DNA of 64,000 nt from Streptomyces sp. NBC_00878 (GCF_026341515.1 NZ_JAPEOK010000001.1:6448001-6512000); one strand, 5' to 3'; numbered from the stretch's first letter, positions 33,254 to 42,511 are shown. Numbers and translations: made by a program. The notes: a model not told the origin generated them from the sequence alone.

Positions 33254-33477
33254 TGTCGGCCGGTACCAAGGCGTCCGAGCTGCGCGAACTGGGTGACGAG
33301 GAGCTTCTCGCGAAGCTCCGCGAAGCCAAGGAAGAGCTGTTCAACCTCCGCTTCCAGGCGGCCACGGGTCAGCTCGAGAACCACGGTCGGCTGAAGGCCG
33401 TCCGCAAGGACATCGCGCGGATCTACACCCTGATGCGTGAGCGCGAGCTGGGCATCGAGACGGTGGAGAGCGCCTGA
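33253..33477 (+). CDS. rpmC: 50S ribosomal protein L29
   Basis: A 74-residue L29 (uL29) at the tunnel exit beside L23. ATG at 33253 overlaps the rplP stop by one base (GTGATG). The GTG three bases earlier is also possible, but the ATG form matches the family start [12 protein letters not shown]. The [24 protein letters not shown] helix is intact. Confidence 0.96.
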   Translation: MSAGTKASELRELGDEELLAKLREAKEELFNLRFQAATGQLENHGRLKAVRKDIARIYTLMRERELGIETVESA

Positions 33478-33764
33478 TGAGCGAGAGCAACGTGACTGAA
33501 GAGACGAAGACGAACCGCGGTTTCCGCAAGACCCGTGAGGGTCTCGTCGTCAGCGACAAGATGGACAAGACCGTCGTCGTCGCCGTCGAGGACCGCGTCA
33601 AGCACGCGCTGTACGGCAAGGTCATCCGCCGTACGAACAAGCTCAAGGCCCACGACGAGCAGAACGCCGCGGGCGTCGGCGACCGGGTTGTCATCATGGA
33701 GACCCGTCCGCTGTCCGCGACGAAGCGCTGGCGCATCGTCGAGATCCTCGAGAAGGCCAAGTAG
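33477..33764 (+). CDS. rpsQ: 30S ribosomal protein S17
   Basis: A 95-residue S17 (uS17), an early 16S rRNA-binding protein. Core motifs are [20 protein letters not shown] and [19 protein letters not shown]. One-base overlap with rpmC. It is the last gene of the S10 group, followed by a 135-base gap with hairpins. Confidence 0.97.
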   Translation: MSESNVTEETKTNRGFRKTREGLVVSDKMDKTVVVAVEDRVKHALYGKVIRRTNKLKAHDEQNAAGVGDRVVIMETRPLSATKRWRIVEILEKAK

Positions 33765-33800
33765 TTTCCGCGAGGAAACTCCGCAGGCAAGCACATCCCT

Positions 33801-33819
33801 CCTAGGGGGACACCCTAGG
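33801..33819 (+). other. Small hairpin at S10/spc boundary
   Basis: CCTAGGG (33801-33807) pairs with CCCTAGG (33813-33819). It lies just 5' of a second, larger hairpin. Confidence 0.45.
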
Positions 33820-33836
33820 AACAGTTCCGCCAGGCT

Positions 33837-33871
33837 CGGCGAGCCCCGTGAACGACTTACGGGGCTCGCCG
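33837..33871 (+). terminator. Large hairpin at S10/spc boundary
   Basis: A perfect 13-bp stem (33837-33849 with 33859-33871) without a following T-run, between rpsQ and rplN. That is the point where E. coli separates its S10 and spc operons. It could be a partial terminator or a processing site. Confidence 0.5.
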
Positions 33872-33899
33872 GGAACCGGCAGACAATCAGGAGATAGAC

Positions 33900-34268
33900 G
33901 TGATCCAGCAGGAGTCGCGACTGCGTGTCGCCGACAACACTGGTGCGAAGGAGATCCTTTGCATCCGTGTGCTCGGTGGCTCCGGTCGCCGCTACGCGGG
34001 CATCGGTGACGTCATCGTCGCCACCGTCAAGGACGCGATCCCCGGCGGCAATGTGAAGAAGGGTGACGTCATCAAGGCGGTCATCGTTCGCACCGTCAAG
34101 GAGCGCCGCCGTCCGGACGGCTCGTACATCCGCTTCGACGAGAACGCCGCCGTCATTCTGAAGAACGACGGCGACCCTCGCGGCACCCGTATCTTCGGCC
34201 CCGTCGGCCGTGAGCTGCGCGAGAAGAAGTTCATGAAGATCATCTCGCTCGCGCCGGAGGTGCTGTAA
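33900..34268 (+). CDS. rplN: 50S ribosomal protein L14
   Basis: A 122-residue L14 (uL14) at the subunit interface. It starts with GTG ([17 protein letters not shown]), with AGGAGATAG upstream, and contains [15 protein letters not shown] and the C-terminal [16 protein letters not shown]. First gene of the spc group. Confidence 0.98.
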   Translation: MIQQESRLRVADNTGAKEILCIRVLGGSGRRYAGIGDVIVATVKDAIPGGNVKKGDVIKAVIVRTVKERRRPDGSYIRFDENAAVILKNDGDPRGTRIFGPVGRELREKKFMKIISLAPEVL

Positions 34269-34270
34269 GC

Positions 34271-34594
34271 ATGAAGATCAAGAAGGGCGACCTGGTCCAG
34301 GTCATCACCGGTAAGGACAAGGGCAAGCAGGGCAAGGTCATTGCCGCTTACCCGCGCGACGAGCGCGTCCTGGTCGAGGGTGTCAACCGGGTCAAGAAGC
34401 ACACGAAGGCCGGCCCCACCGCTCGCGGTTCGCAGGCCGGTGGCATCGTCACGACCGAGGCCCCGATCCACGTCTCCAACGTCCAGCTGGTCGTGGAGAA
34501 GGACGGCAACAAGGTCGTCACGCGTGTCGGCTACCGCTTCGACGACGAGGGCAACAAGGTTCGCGTTGCCAAGCGGACGGGTGAGGACATCTGA
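34271..34594 (+). CDS. rplX: 50S ribosomal protein L24
   Basis: A 107-residue L24 (uL24), an assembly initiator. The KOW motif [20 protein letters not shown] is at the N-terminus. It is two bases after rplN and overlaps rplE by one base. Confidence 0.98.
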   Translation: MKIKKGDLVQVITGKDKGKQGKVIAAYPRDERVLVEGVNRVKKHTKAGPTARGSQAGGIVTTEAPIHVSNVQLVVEKDGNKVVTRVGYRFDDEGNKVRVAKRTGEDI

Positions 34595-35151
34595 TGGCTA
34601 CCACCACCACTCCGCGTCTCAAGACGAAGTACCGCGAGGAGATCGCGGGCAAGCTGCAGGAAGAGTTCTCGTACGAGAACGTCATGCAGACCCCGGGCCT
34701 CGTCAAGATCGTGGTCAACATGGGTGTGGGCGACGCCGCCCGCGACTCCAAGTTGATGGACGGCGCCGTGCGCGACCTCACCACGATCACCGGTCAGAAG
34801 CCGGCCATCACCAAGGCCCGTAAGTCCATCGCGCAGTTCAAGCTGCGTGAGGGCCAGCCGATCGGTGCACACGTCACCCTCCGTGGCGACCGCATGTGGG
34901 AGTTCCTGGACCGCACCCTGTCGCTCGCGCTCCCGCGCATCCGCGACTTCCGTGGTCTGTCCCCCAAGCAGTTCGACGGCCGTGGCAACTACACCTTCGG
35001 TCTCACGGAGCAGGTCATGTTCCACGAGATCGACCAGGACAAGATCGACCGCGTCCGGGGTATGGACATCACCGTGGTCACCACGGCGACCAACGACGCC
35101 GAAGGCCGTGCCCTTCTCCGTCACCTCGGCTTCCCCTTCAAGGAGGCGTAA
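34594..35151 (+). CDS. rplE: 50S ribosomal protein L5
   Basis: A 185-residue L5 (uL5), binding 5S rRNA and P-site tRNA. It contains [20 protein letters not shown], the [20 protein letters not shown] block and the [19 protein letters not shown] region. Coupled to rplX by TGATG. Confidence 0.98.
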   Translation: MATTTTPRLKTKYREEIAGKLQEEFSYENVMQTPGLVKIVVNMGVGDAARDSKLMDGAVRDLTTITGQKPAITKARKSIAQFKLREGQPIGAHVTLRGDRMWEFLDRTLSLALPRIRDFRGLSPKQFDGRGNYTFGLTEQVMFHEIDQDKIDRVRGMDITVVTTATNDAEGRALLRHLGFPFKEA

Positions 35152-35156
35152 GCGAG

Positions 35157-35342
35157 ATGGCGAAGAAGGCTCTGATTGCCAAGGCTGCTCGTAAGCCCAA
35201 GTTCGGTGTACGCGGCTACACGCGCTGCCAGCGCTGCGGCCGTCCGCACTCCGTGTACCGCAAGTTCGGCCTCTGCCGCGTGTGCCTTCGTGAGATGGCT
35301 CACCGTGGCGAGCTGCCGGGCGTGACCAAGAGCTCCTGGTAA
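35157..35342 (+). CDS. rpsN: 30S ribosomal protein S14, zinc type
   Basis: A 61-residue type Z S14 (uS14), with zinc ligands in CQRCGRPHS and CRVCLRE (C-x2-C...C-x2-C). Streptomycetes also carry a longer zinc-free paralog elsewhere, induced under zinc limitation. This is the zinc-requiring copy. It follows rplE by five bases. Confidence 0.96.
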   Translation: MAKKALIAKAARKPKFGVRGYTRCQRCGRPHSVYRKFGLCRVCLREMAHRGELPGVTKSSW

Positions 35343-35442
35343 TCCCTCCCACCCGTCACCCGACCACCGCCCCTCAAGGGCGGCCCTTCGGGCCGACAGG
35401 TTGGATTGGGATTCCGGAAGCTCTCGGTAAGTAAAGGGCAGT

Positions 35443-35494
35443 GTCAGAGGTCCATCCCTCCATGGCTTAGGCTAGGAGGGTTGGGCGCTCTGAC
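35443..35494 (+). promoter_or_regulatory. rpsH leader hairpin
   Basis: Long imperfect stem: outer GTCAGAG/CTCTGAC (35443-35449 with 35488-35494) and inner CCATCCCTCC/GGAGGGTTGG (35452-35461 with 35475-35484, one mismatch). It lies in the 288-base gap between rpsN and rpsH. A TAGGCT in the loop could alternatively be a -10 box. A leader for S8-type feedback is possible but unproved. Confidence 0.5.
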
Positions 35495-35630
35495 GCACAG
35501 ACGCCCGCGGGCATGGCCCGCTATAAACGCTTACTACGCCGTAGGTCCCCGCACCGCACCCGTCCCGCCACTGAGTGGGGAGAGGGATGGCGCACTGGAA
35601 ACCCCGGCGAGAGAGGCCGAAGGCCAATTC

Positions 35631-36029
35631 ATGACCATGACTGATCCCATCGCGGACATGCTTACGCGTCTGCGTAACGCGAACTCGGCGTACCACGACG
35701 ATGTCGCGATGCCGCACAGCAAGATCAAGTCTCACATCGCGGAGATCCTCCAGCAGGAGGGCTTCATCACCGGCTGGAAGGTCGAGGACGCCGAGGTCGG
35801 CAAGAAGCTCGTCCTCGAGCTGAAGTTCGGCCCGAACCGTGAGCGCTCCATCGCGGGCATCAAGCGGATCTCGAAGCCGGGTCTGCGTGTGTACGCGAAG
35901 TCCACCTCCCTGCCCAAGGTGCTCGGTGGCCTCGGCGTGGCGATCATCTCCACGTCGCACGGTCTCCTCACCGACAAGCAGGCCGGCAAGAAGGGCGTAG
36001 GCGGAGAAGTTCTCGCCTACGTCTGGTAG
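35631..36029 (+). CDS. rpsH: 30S ribosomal protein S8
   Basis: A 132-residue S8 (uS8), binding the central domain of 16S rRNA and, in E. coli, repressing the spc operon. The open frame begins 75 codons upstream, but only from ATG at 35631 ([17 protein letters not shown]) is there family similarity. The C-terminal signature GGVGV-type [20 protein letters not shown] is intact. Confidence 0.97.
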   Translation: MTMTDPIADMLTRLRNANSAYHDDVAMPHSKIKSHIAEILQQEGFITGWKVEDAEVGKKLVLELKFGPNRERSIAGIKRISKPGLRVYAKSTSLPKVLGGLGVAIISTSHGLLTDKQAGKKGVGGEVLAYVW

Positions 36030-36053
36030 CGGAAGGGAACGGAGGAAACAGCT

Positions 36054-36593
36054 ATGTCGCGCATTGGCAAGCTCCCCATCACGGTTCCCGCCGGCGTGGA
36101 CGTCACCATCGACGGCCGTACGGTTTCGGTGAAGGGCCCCAAGGGCTCTCTCTCCCACACCGTCGCGGCGCCGATCGAGATCGCTAAGGGCGAGGACGGC
36201 ATTCTCAATGTCACCCGCCCGAACGACGAGCGTCAGAACAAGGCCCTGCACGGCCTGTCCCGCACGCTGGTGGCGAACATGATCACCGGCGTGACCCAGG
36301 GTTACGTGAAGAAGCTCGAGATCAGCGGTGTCGGTTACCGAGTCCTGGCGAAGGGTTCCAACCTGGAGTTCTCGCTCGGCTACAGCCACTCGATCACTGT
36401 CGAGGCCCCCGAAGGCATCTCCTTCAAGGTCGAGAACCCGACGCGGTTCTCGGTCGAGGGCATCGACAAGCAGAAGGTCGGAGAGGTTGCGGCCAACATC
36501 CGCAAGCTGCGCAAGCCCGACCCGTACAAGGCCAAGGGCGTCAAGTACGAGGGCGAAGTCATCCGCCGCAAGGTCGGAAAGGCGGGTAAGTAA
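36054..36593 (+). CDS. rplF: 50S ribosomal protein L6
   Basis: A 179-residue L6 (uL6) near the sarcin-ricin loop. It starts [20 protein letters not shown] and ends with the conserved [20 protein letters not shown] block. GGAGGAAACAGCT precedes the ATG. Confidence 0.98.
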   Translation: MSRIGKLPITVPAGVDVTIDGRTVSVKGPKGSLSHTVAAPIEIAKGEDGILNVTRPNDERQNKALHGLSRTLVANMITGVTQGYVKKLEISGVGYRVLAKGSNLEFSLGYSHSITVEAPEGISFKVENPTRFSVEGIDKQKVGEVAANIRKLRKPDPYKAKGVKYEGEVIRRKVGKAGK

Positions 36594-36596
36594 GCC

Positions 36597-36977
36597 ATGG
36601 CATACGGAACGAAGATCGCTAAGGGCGACGCTTACAAGCGTGCAGCCATCAAGCGGCGTCACATCCGGATCCGTAAGAAGGTCAACGGAACGGCTGAGCG
36701 TCCCCGCCTGGTAGTGACGCGCTCGAACCGCCACATCGTGGCCCAGGTCATCGACGACATCAAGGGTCACACCCTGGCGTCGGCGTCGACCCTGGACACG
36801 TCGATCCGCGGCGAGGGCGAGAAGTCCGCGCAGGCCGGCAAGGTCGGCGCCCTGGTCGCCGAGCGCGCCAAGGCCGCGGGCGTCGAGGCTGTCGTATTCG
36901 ACCGTGGTGGCAACCAGTACGCCGGGCGCATCGCCGCTCTGGCGGACGCCGCCCGCGAAGCCGGACTCAAGTTCTGA
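36597..36977 (+). CDS. rplR: 50S ribosomal protein L18
   Basis: A 126-residue L18 (uL18) that binds 5S rRNA. Motifs are [20 protein letters not shown] and the C-terminal [24 protein letters not shown] helix. Three bases after rplF. Confidence 0.98.
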   Translation: MAYGTKIAKGDAYKRAAIKRRHIRIRKKVNGTAERPRLVVTRSNRHIVAQVIDDIKGHTLASASTLDTSIRGEGEKSAQAGKVGALVAERAKAAGVEAVVFDRGGNQYAGRIAALADAAREAGLKF

Positions 36978-37044
36978 GTCGCCCGTCGCGTCAGCGACAA
37001 AATCGTTGGCGCGTAGCTAGCGGAAACAGAGAGAGGTAATTCCA

Positions 37045-37650
37045 ATGGCTGGACCCCAGCGCCGCGGAAGCGGTGCCGGTGGCGGCGAGCGGCGGGACCG
37101 GAAGGGCCGTGACGGCGGCGCTGCTGCCGCCGAGAAGACCGCGTACGTTGAGCGCGTCGTCGCGATCAACCGCGTCGCCAAGGTTGTGAAGGGTGGTCGT
37201 CGCTTCAGCTTCACTGCGCTCGTCGTAGTGGGCGATGGCGATGGCACCGTCGGTGTCGGCTACGGCAAGGCCAAGGAGGTGCCGGCCGCCATCGCCAAGG
37301 GTGTTGAGGAGGCCAAGAAGCACTTCTTCAAGGTCCCCCGTATCCAGGGCACCATCCCGCACCCGATCACGGGCGAGAAGGCCGCGGGCGTCGTCCTGCT
37401 CAAGCCTGCTTCCCCCGGTACCGGCGTTATCGCCGGTGGCCCGGTGCGTGCTGTCCTCGAGTGCGCCGGCGTGCACGACATCCTGTCGAAGTCGCTCGGC
37501 TCGTCCAACGCGATCAACATCGTGCACGCGACCGTGGCGGCCCTCAAGGGCCTGCAGCGTCCCGAGGAGATCGCGGCCCGCCGCGGTCTGCCCCTCGAGG
37601 ACGTCGCCCCCGCGGCTCTGCTCCGTGCGCGTGCGGGAGCGGGTGCGTAA
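37045..37650 (+). CDS. rpsE: 30S ribosomal protein S5
   Basis: A 201-residue S5 (uS5), involved in decoding fidelity and mRNA entry. A Gly/Arg-rich extension of about 35 residues precedes the core ([20 protein letters not shown], then [21 protein letters not shown]). AGAGAGGTAA precedes the ATG. The loop VVKGGRRFS that spectinomycin contacts is unaltered. Confidence 0.98.
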   Translation: MAGPQRRGSGAGGGERRDRKGRDGGAAAAEKTAYVERVVAINRVAKVVKGGRRFSFTALVVVGDGDGTVGVGYGKAKEVPAAIAKGVEEAKKHFFKVPRIQGTIPHPITGEKAAGVVLLKPASPGTGVIAGGPVRAVLECAGVHDILSKSLGSSNAINIVHATVAALKGLQRPEEIAARRGLPLEDVAPAALLRARAGAGA

Positions 37651-37832
37651 TGGCTCGCCTCAAGGTCACGCAGACGAAGTCGTACATCGGCAGCAAGCAG
37701 AACCACCGTGACACTCTGCGGTCCCTTGGTCTCAAGGGGATCAACACCGTGGTCGTCAAGGAGGACCGCCCCGAGTTCCGCGGAATGGTGCACACCGTCC
37801 GCCACCTCGTGACGGTTGAGGAGGTCGACTGA
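37650..37832 (+). CDS. rpmD: 50S ribosomal protein L30
   Basis: A 60-residue L30 (uL30). It reads [20 protein letters not shown] at the start and [20 protein letters not shown] near the end. One-base overlap with rpsE (TAATG). Confidence 0.97.
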   Translation: MARLKVTQTKSYIGSKQNHRDTLRSLGLKGINTVVVKEDRPEFRGMVHTVRHLVTVEEVD

Positions 37833-37834
37833 TC

Positions 37835-38290
37835 ATGGCGGAGAACAACCCGCTCAAGATCCACAACCTCCGTCCCGCCCCGGGCGCCAAGACCGCCAAG
37901 ACCCGTGTGGGTCGTGGTGAGGCGTCGAAGGGTAAGACGGCAGGCCGTGGTACCAAGGGCACGAAGGCCCGTTACCAGGTTCCGGAGCGCTTCGAGGGTG
38001 GCCAGATGCCCCTCCACATGCGTCTTCCGAAGCTCAAGGGCTTCCGGAACCCGTTCAAGACCGAGTACCAGGTCGTGAACCTCGACAAGCTGGGCGCGCT
38101 GTACCCGGAGGGTGGCGAGGTCACCGTCGAGGGGCTCGTCGCCAAGGGTGCCGTTCGCAAGAACAGCCTCGTCAAGGTCCTCGGCCAGGGCGAGATCTCC
38201 GTGGCGCTGCAGGTGACGGTCGACGCCGTCTCCGGCTCCGCCAAGGAGAAGATCACCGCCGCCGGCGGTACCGTCACCGAGCTCGTCTGA
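37835..38290 (+). CDS. rplO: 50S ribosomal protein L15
   Basis: A 151-residue L15 (uL15), a late-assembly 50S protein. It carries the Gly/Lys-rich [19 protein letters not shown] stretch, the [21 protein letters not shown] block and the [10 protein letters not shown] end. Two bases after rpmD. A hairpin follows before secY. Confidence 0.98.
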   Translation: MAENNPLKIHNLRPAPGAKTAKTRVGRGEASKGKTAGRGTKGTKARYQVPERFEGGQMPLHMRLPKLKGFRNPFKTEYQVVNLDKLGALYPEGGEVTVEGLVAKGAVRKNSLVKVLGQGEISVALQVTVDAVSGSAKEKITAAGGTVTELV

Positions 38291-38323
38291 CATCACCAGG
38301 CGTCTCGATGACTTGAGCGAACC

Positions 38324-38365
38324 CGACCGGGGGTGCCCCACAAATGGGGCATCCCCGGTTGGTCG
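38324..38365 (+). terminator. Hairpin after rplO
   Basis: Strong stem CCGGGGGTGCCCCA with TGGGGCATCCCCGG (one G-U) across CAAA, about 35 bases after rplO. No T-run beyond GTCGTTCC. It likely reduces or ends transcription before secY. Confidence 0.65.
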
Positions 38366-38538
38366 TTCCTAGGGGAGCGGTGTCGCCGGTAAGGTGGCCT
38401 GCGCTGCTAATTTTCGCCCGGTGTGCCGTACGGGAACTCCGGGAAGCTCCTGACTGTTAGTTAGCTGTCCGTTACTTATTCGTCGAACCTCAAGACCGTC
38501 ACCTCTGACGCACTTGCGCGGGGGTCGCAGGAGGCACC
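38366..38538 (+). promoter_or_regulatory. secY upstream region
   Basis: A gene-free gap holding a TAAGGT (38390-38395) that could be a -10 box, with no clear -35. The sequence GTCGCAGGAGGCACC gives the secY ribosome site. Confidence 0.35.
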
Positions 38539-39852
38539 GTGCTCACCGCGTTCGCCCGGGCGTTCAAGACGCCCGACCTGCGCAAGAAGCTGCTCTTCAC
38601 GCTCGGCATCATCGTGGTCTATCGGGTGGGCACACACATCCCGATCCCCGGTGTCGACTACAAGAACGTCCAGATCTGTATCGACAACGCGAGCCAGAAC
38701 ACGGGTCTGTTCGGCCTGGTCAACATGTTCAGTGGTGGCGCGTTGCTGCAGATCACGATCTTCGCGCTGGGCATCATGCCGTACATCACGGCGAGCATCA
38801 TTCTGCAGCTGCTGACCGTGGTGATCCCGCGTCTGGAAGCCCTCAAGAAGGAGGGCCAGGCCGGTACGGCGAAGATCACGCAGTACACCCGTTACCTGAC
38901 GGTGGCGCTGGCCATCCTTCAGGGCACCGGTCTGGTGGCCACCGCGCGCAGCGGTGCGCTGTTCACCAGCTGCCCGGTCGCGAACCAGATCGTGCCGGAC
39001 CAGTCGATCTTCGTGACCATCACGATGGTCATCACGATGACCGCCGGTACGGCCGTCGTCATGTGGCTCGGTGAGCTCATCACCGACCGCGGCATCGGCA
39101 ACGGCATGTCGATCCTGATGTTCATCTCGATCGCCGCGACCTTCCCGTCCGCGCTGTGGGCCATCAAGCAGCAGGGTGACCTCGCGGACGGCTGGATCGA
39201 GTTCGGCACCGTGATCGCGGTCGGCCTGTTCATGGTCGGCCTGGTCGTCTTCGTGGAGCAGGCTCAGCGCCGTATTCCCGTTCAGTACGCGAAGCGGATG
39301 ATCGGCCGCCGGTCCTACGGCGGTACGTCGACCTACATTCCGCTGAAGGTCAACCAGGCGGGCATCATCCCTGTGATCTTTGCCTCGTCGCTGCTCTACA
39401 TCCCGGCGCTGATCGCGCAGTTCGCCGGTGGAACGTCCGGCTGGAAGACCTGGATCGAGCAACATCTGGCGGATACGGCCGCGCCGGCGCACATCGTCCT
39501 CTACTTCTTCCTGATCATTTTCTTCGCGTTCTTCTACGTGGCGATCTCGTTCAACCCCGAGGAAGTCGCGGACAACATGAAGAAGTATGGTGGCTTCATC
39601 CCGGGCATCCGGGCTGGCCGACCGACCGCTGAGTACCTGGGATACGTACTCAACCGGATCACCTGGCCGGGTTCGCTGTACTTGGGTCTGATCGCTCTCG
39701 TGCCGACGATGGCGTTGGCGGGCTTCGGCGCCAACCAGAACTTCCCGTTCGGTGGCACCAGCATCCTGATCATCGTTGGTGTGGGTCTGGAGACGGTGAA
39801 GCAGATCGAGAGCCAGCTCCAGCAGCGCAATTACGAAGGGTTCCTCCGCTGA
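38539..39852 (+). CDS. secY: Preprotein translocase subunit SecY
   Basis: 437 residues, ten predicted membrane segments forming the protein-conducting channel with SecE and SecG. Present are the N-terminal FKTPDLRKKLLFTLGIIVVYR, the plug/TM2 region GGALLQITIFALGIMPYITA, and the cytoplasmic loops IPVQYAKRMIGRR and RAGRPTAEYLGYVLNRIT that bind SecA and ribosomes. The start is GTG with AGGAGG upstream. It overlaps adk by one base. Confidence 0.98.
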   Translation: MLTAFARAFKTPDLRKKLLFTLGIIVVYRVGTHIPIPGVDYKNVQICIDNASQNTGLFGLVNMFSGGALLQITIFALGIMPYITASIILQLLTVVIPRLEALKKEGQAGTAKITQYTRYLTVALAILQGTGLVATARSGALFTSCPVANQIVPDQSIFVTITMVITMTAGTAVVMWLGELITDRGIGNGMSILMFISIAATFPSALWAIKQQGDLADGWIEFGTVIAVGLFMVGLVVFVEQAQRRIPVQYAKRMIGRRSYGGTSTYIPLKVNQAGIIPVIFASSLLYIPALIAQFAGGTSGWKTWIEQHLADTAAPAHIVLYFFLIIFFAFFYVAISFNPEEVADNMKKYGGFIPGIRAGRPTAEYLGYVLNRITWPGSLYLGLIALVPTMALAGFGANQNFPFGGTSILIIVGVGLETVKQIESQLQQRNYEGFLR

Positions 39853-40565
39853 TGCGTATCGTCCTCGTCGGGCCGCCCGGTGCGGGCAAGGGAACGCAGG
39901 CCGCGTTCCTCGCCCAGAACCTGTCGATCCCGCACATCTCCACGGGCGACCTCTTCCGTGCCAACATCAGCCAGCAGACGGAACTCGGCAAACTGGCGAA
40001 GTCGTACATGGACGAGGGCAACCTCGTGCCGGACGAGGTCACGATCGCCATGGCACGGGACCGCATGGAGCAGCCGGACGCAGCGGGCGGTTTCCTGCTC
40101 GACGGCTTCCCGCGGAACGTCTCGCAGGCCGAGGCGCTGGACCAGGCGCTGAAGGCCGACAGCGTGGAGCTGGACGCGGTGCTCGACCTGGAGGTCCCCG
40201 AGGGCGAGGTGGTCAAGCGCATCGCCGGCCGCCGCATCTGCCGCAAGGACTCGAGTCACGTCTTCCACGTGACGTACAGCCCGCCGAAGAAGGAAGGCGT
40301 CTGTGACGTCTGCGCCGGCGAGCTGTACCAGCGCGACGACGACACCGAGGAGACCGTCCGCAAGCGCCTGGAGGTCTACCACACGCAGACCGAGCCGATC
40401 ATCGACTACTACCGGGCCCAGGGCCTGGTCGTGACGATCTCGGCGCTCGGCAAGGTGGACGAGGTCACCAAGCGCGCGATGGACGCCCTCGACCGTCAGG
40501 CCGAGGGCAAGGGCCAGAGCGACGGTGACGAGGACAAGAGCGACAGCGAGGGCGACGACAAGTAG
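39852..40565 (+). CDS. adk: Adenylate kinase
   Basis: 237 residues catalysing ATP + AMP = 2 ADP. The P-loop is GPPGAGKGTQ (residues 7-16), the AMP site includes STGDLFRANI and DGFPRN, and the long LID domain carries CRKDSSHVFH and CDVCAGELYQRDDD. That leaves three cysteines of the usual four-ligand metal site. The last 20 or so residues are a Glu/Asp/Ser/Lys tail that I do not recall in other streptomycete Adk (about 217 residues). TGATG coupling to secY. Confidence 0.97.
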   Translation: MRIVLVGPPGAGKGTQAAFLAQNLSIPHISTGDLFRANISQQTELGKLAKSYMDEGNLVPDEVTIAMARDRMEQPDAAGGFLLDGFPRNVSQAEALDQALKADSVELDAVLDLEVPEGEVVKRIAGRRICRKDSSHVFHVTYSPPKKEGVCDVCAGELYQRDDDTEETVRKRLEVYHTQTEPIIDYYRAQGLVVTISALGKVDEVTKRAMDALDRQAEGKGQSDGDEDKSDSEGDDK

Positions 40566-40666
40566 TCGTCCTGGCTGGTTCGGCCGCGGTGCCCGTGCTG
40601 GGCGCCGCGGCCTTACTGTTGTGTAGTTGACCGAATAGGCAGAGAAGACGGAGAGCGCGGGCCCTC

Positions 40667-41503
40667 ATGGTGCAGATCAAGACCCCCGAGCAGATCGCCA
40701 AGATGCGTGAGGCGGGCCTGGTCGTCGCCGCCGTCCACCAGGCGACGCGGGAAGCCGCGGTGCCGGGCGCCACGACGCGCGATCTGGACCAGGTCGCGCG
40801 CAAGGTGCTCGACGAGCACGGCGCGAAGTCGAACTTCCTCGGGTACGGGGGCTTTCCAGCGACGATCTGCACCTCGGCGAACGAGGTCGTCGTGCATGGG
40901 ATTCCGAGCGATGAGGTCGTCCTGAAGGACGGCGACATCATCTCGATCGATGCGGGCGCCATCGTCGACGGCTGGCACGGCGACGCCGCCTTCACCGCCT
41001 TCGTCGGGTCCGGTCACGCTCCGGAGCTCCTTGAGCTGTCCCGGGTGACGGAGGAGTCGATGTGGGCCGGGATCGCGGCGATGAAGCCGGGGAATCGGCT
41101 CGTCGACGTCTCGCGTGCCATCGAGACGTACATCCGGCGGCAGCCGAAGCCCGGCGGTGGCAAGTACGGGATCATCGAGGACTACGGCGGTCACGGCATC
41201 GGTACCGAGATGCACATGGATCCGCATCTGCTGAACTACGTGGAGCGGCGGCGGGGGAAGGGGCCGAAGCTCGTTCCCGGGTTCTGCCTTGCCATCGAGC
41301 CCATGGTTTCGCTGGGTACGCCGAAGACCGAGGTACTGTCCGATGACTGGACGGTCATCACTACGGACGGTACGTGGTCGTCGCACTGGGAGCATTCTGT
41401 TGCTCTGACGGAGGGTGGGCCGCTTGTGCTCACGGCTCCCGACGGGGGTAGGGCGAAGCTGGCGGAGTATGGGATCACGGCTGCGCCTGATCCTCTGGGC
41501 TGA
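40667..41503 (+). CDS. map: Methionine aminopeptidase, type I
   Basis: 278 residues removing N-terminal Met from nascent proteins. The five metal ligands are visible: Asp pair in SIDAGAIVDGWHGDAAFT, His in GGHGIGTEMH, Glu in LAIEPMVSLG and Glu in VALTEGGPLVL. ATG at 40667 follows GGAGAGCGCGGGCCCTC. It is about 100 bases after adk. A dispersed repeat lies downstream. Confidence 0.97.
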   Translation: MVQIKTPEQIAKMREAGLVVAAVHQATREAAVPGATTRDLDQVARKVLDEHGAKSNFLGYGGFPATICTSANEVVVHGIPSDEVVLKDGDIISIDAGAIVDGWHGDAAFTAFVGSGHAPELLELSRVTEESMWAGIAAMKPGNRLVDVSRAIETYIRRQPKPGGGKYGIIEDYGGHGIGTEMHMDPHLLNYVERRRGKGPKLVPGFCLAIEPMVSLGTPKTEVLSDDWTVITTDGTWSSHWEHSVALTEGGPLVLTAPDGGRAKLAEYGITAAPDPLG

Positions 41504-41540
41504 GTTCGCGTCGTAGGGGCGGGCTGGTGTATGTGTCGCG

Positions 41541-41594
41541 GCTGCGGGCCGGTGGGGGCTCGTCGCGCAGTTCCCCGCGCCCCTGAAGGGGCGC
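41541..41594 (+). repeat. Dispersed intergenic repeat, short form (copy A)
   Basis: GCTGCGGGCCGGT followed by CGTCGCGCAGTTCCCCGCG and the hairpin CGCGCCCCTGAAGGGGCGC, downstream of map. It is nearly identical to the repeat at 44585-44642. The hairpin could serve as the map terminator. Confidence 0.8.
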
Positions 41595-41671
41595 CCATGC
41601 CAAGCCTCGTTTTCAGGGGTCCCCGCTAGCTCGCTGCTTAGGGATCTTCCGTGTGGGGCAGGCTATCTCGA

Positions 41672-41701
41672 TTCGTCTTTCCGAGGGCCCTGGCGTAGAC
41701 T
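41672..41701 (+). promoter_or_regulatory. Candidate infA promoter
   Basis: TAGACT (41696-41701) is a good -10. The -35 region at 41672-41678 (TTCGTCT) is weak. 83 bases before infA. Confidence 0.4.
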
Positions 41702-41783
41702 GACTCGTCGGCTCTCGTGCATCCGCATGTCTGCATGTGGTAAGCGCGGGGCCGATCAAGGTAGTCGATTCGAAGGGCGAAGC

Positions 41784-42005
41784 GTGGCCAAGAAGCAAGG
41801 TGCCATCGAGATCGAGGGCACTGTCGTCGAGTCTCTTCCGAACGCCATGTTCAAGGTCGAGCTCCAGAACGGCCACCAGGTCCTGGCGCACATCAGCGGC
41901 AAGATGCGTATGCACTACATCCGTATCCTCCCTGACGACCGGGTCGTGGTGGAGCTGTCTCCGTACGACCTCACGCGCGGTCGGATCGTCTATCGATACA
42001 AGTGA
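41784..42005 (+). CDS. infA: Translation initiation factor IF-1
   Basis: A 73-residue OB-fold IF-1 that occupies the 30S A site during initiation. From the GTG at 41784 it reads [20 protein letters not shown] and ends [11 protein letters not shown], the complete standard length. The frame extends 19 codons upstream without support. Confidence 0.98.
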   Translation: MAKKQGAIEIEGTVVESLPNAMFKVELQNGHQVLAHISGKMRMHYIRILPDDRVVVELSPYDLTRGRIVYRYK

Positions 42006-42100
42006 GCTTGGGTGAGTCCCGTACTCGCCTCGGCGGCCGGGAGGGTCGTTGTCGGACAGGTTCGCCCTGTCAAACTCTCCGGAGCGATCCAGGGGAGAGT

Positions 42101-42150
42101 CTTCCTGATCCGTCAGGAAGAGAACTCCAACGGTACAAGTAGATCTTTTT
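42101..42150 (+). other. Hairpin and T-run between infA and rpmJ
   Basis: CTTCCTGA/TCAGGAAG hairpin (42101-42120), then a T-run at 42145-42151. A smaller GACAGG/CCTGTC hairpin lies at 42055-42071. Either an attenuator between infA and rpmJ or independent elements. Confidence 0.4.
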
Positions 42151-42203
42151 TTGCGCCCCGCCTCCGCCTGGTGCGGTGGCACTGACCCGGAGAACCTCAC
42201 CCA

Positions 42204-42317
42204 ATGAAGGTCAAGCCGAGCGTCAAGAAGATCTGCGACAAGTGCAGGGTGATCCGCCGTCACGGCCGGGTCATGGTCATCTGCGAAAACCCGCGCCACA
42301 AGCAGCGCCAGGGCTGA
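42204..42317 (+). CDS. rpmJ: 50S ribosomal protein L36, zinc type
   Basis: A 37-residue L36 (bL36), read directly from the sequence: [19 protein letters not shown], then [18 protein letters not shown]. The ligands Cys11, Cys14, Cys27 and His32 form the zinc ribbon, so this is the zinc-containing paralog. It sits between infA and rpsM as in other bacteria. Confidence 0.97.
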   Translation: MKVKPSVKKICDKCRVIRRHGRVMVICENPRHKQRQG

Positions 42318-42511
42318 CGCACGACCGAACCTTCTGCACCCGCAGAGCTTCGCGCGACGCAAGTAGTACATGTTCATACGCAGAGCCCGGATCCGCTGTT
42401 CACAGGGATTCCGATACCCCCGGTCGGAGGCCGGGGACCCAGTTCGTACCTCATACGGCGACTGGGAACCGGCTCTGCGGAAGACCTCCGAACGACAACT
42501 GGAGCCATTGA

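Noticed and set aside
35406..35630. Long N-terminal extension of S8
   Set aside because: The extension has no similarity to S8 and covers a leader hairpin; the ATG at 35631 gives the complete family sequence.
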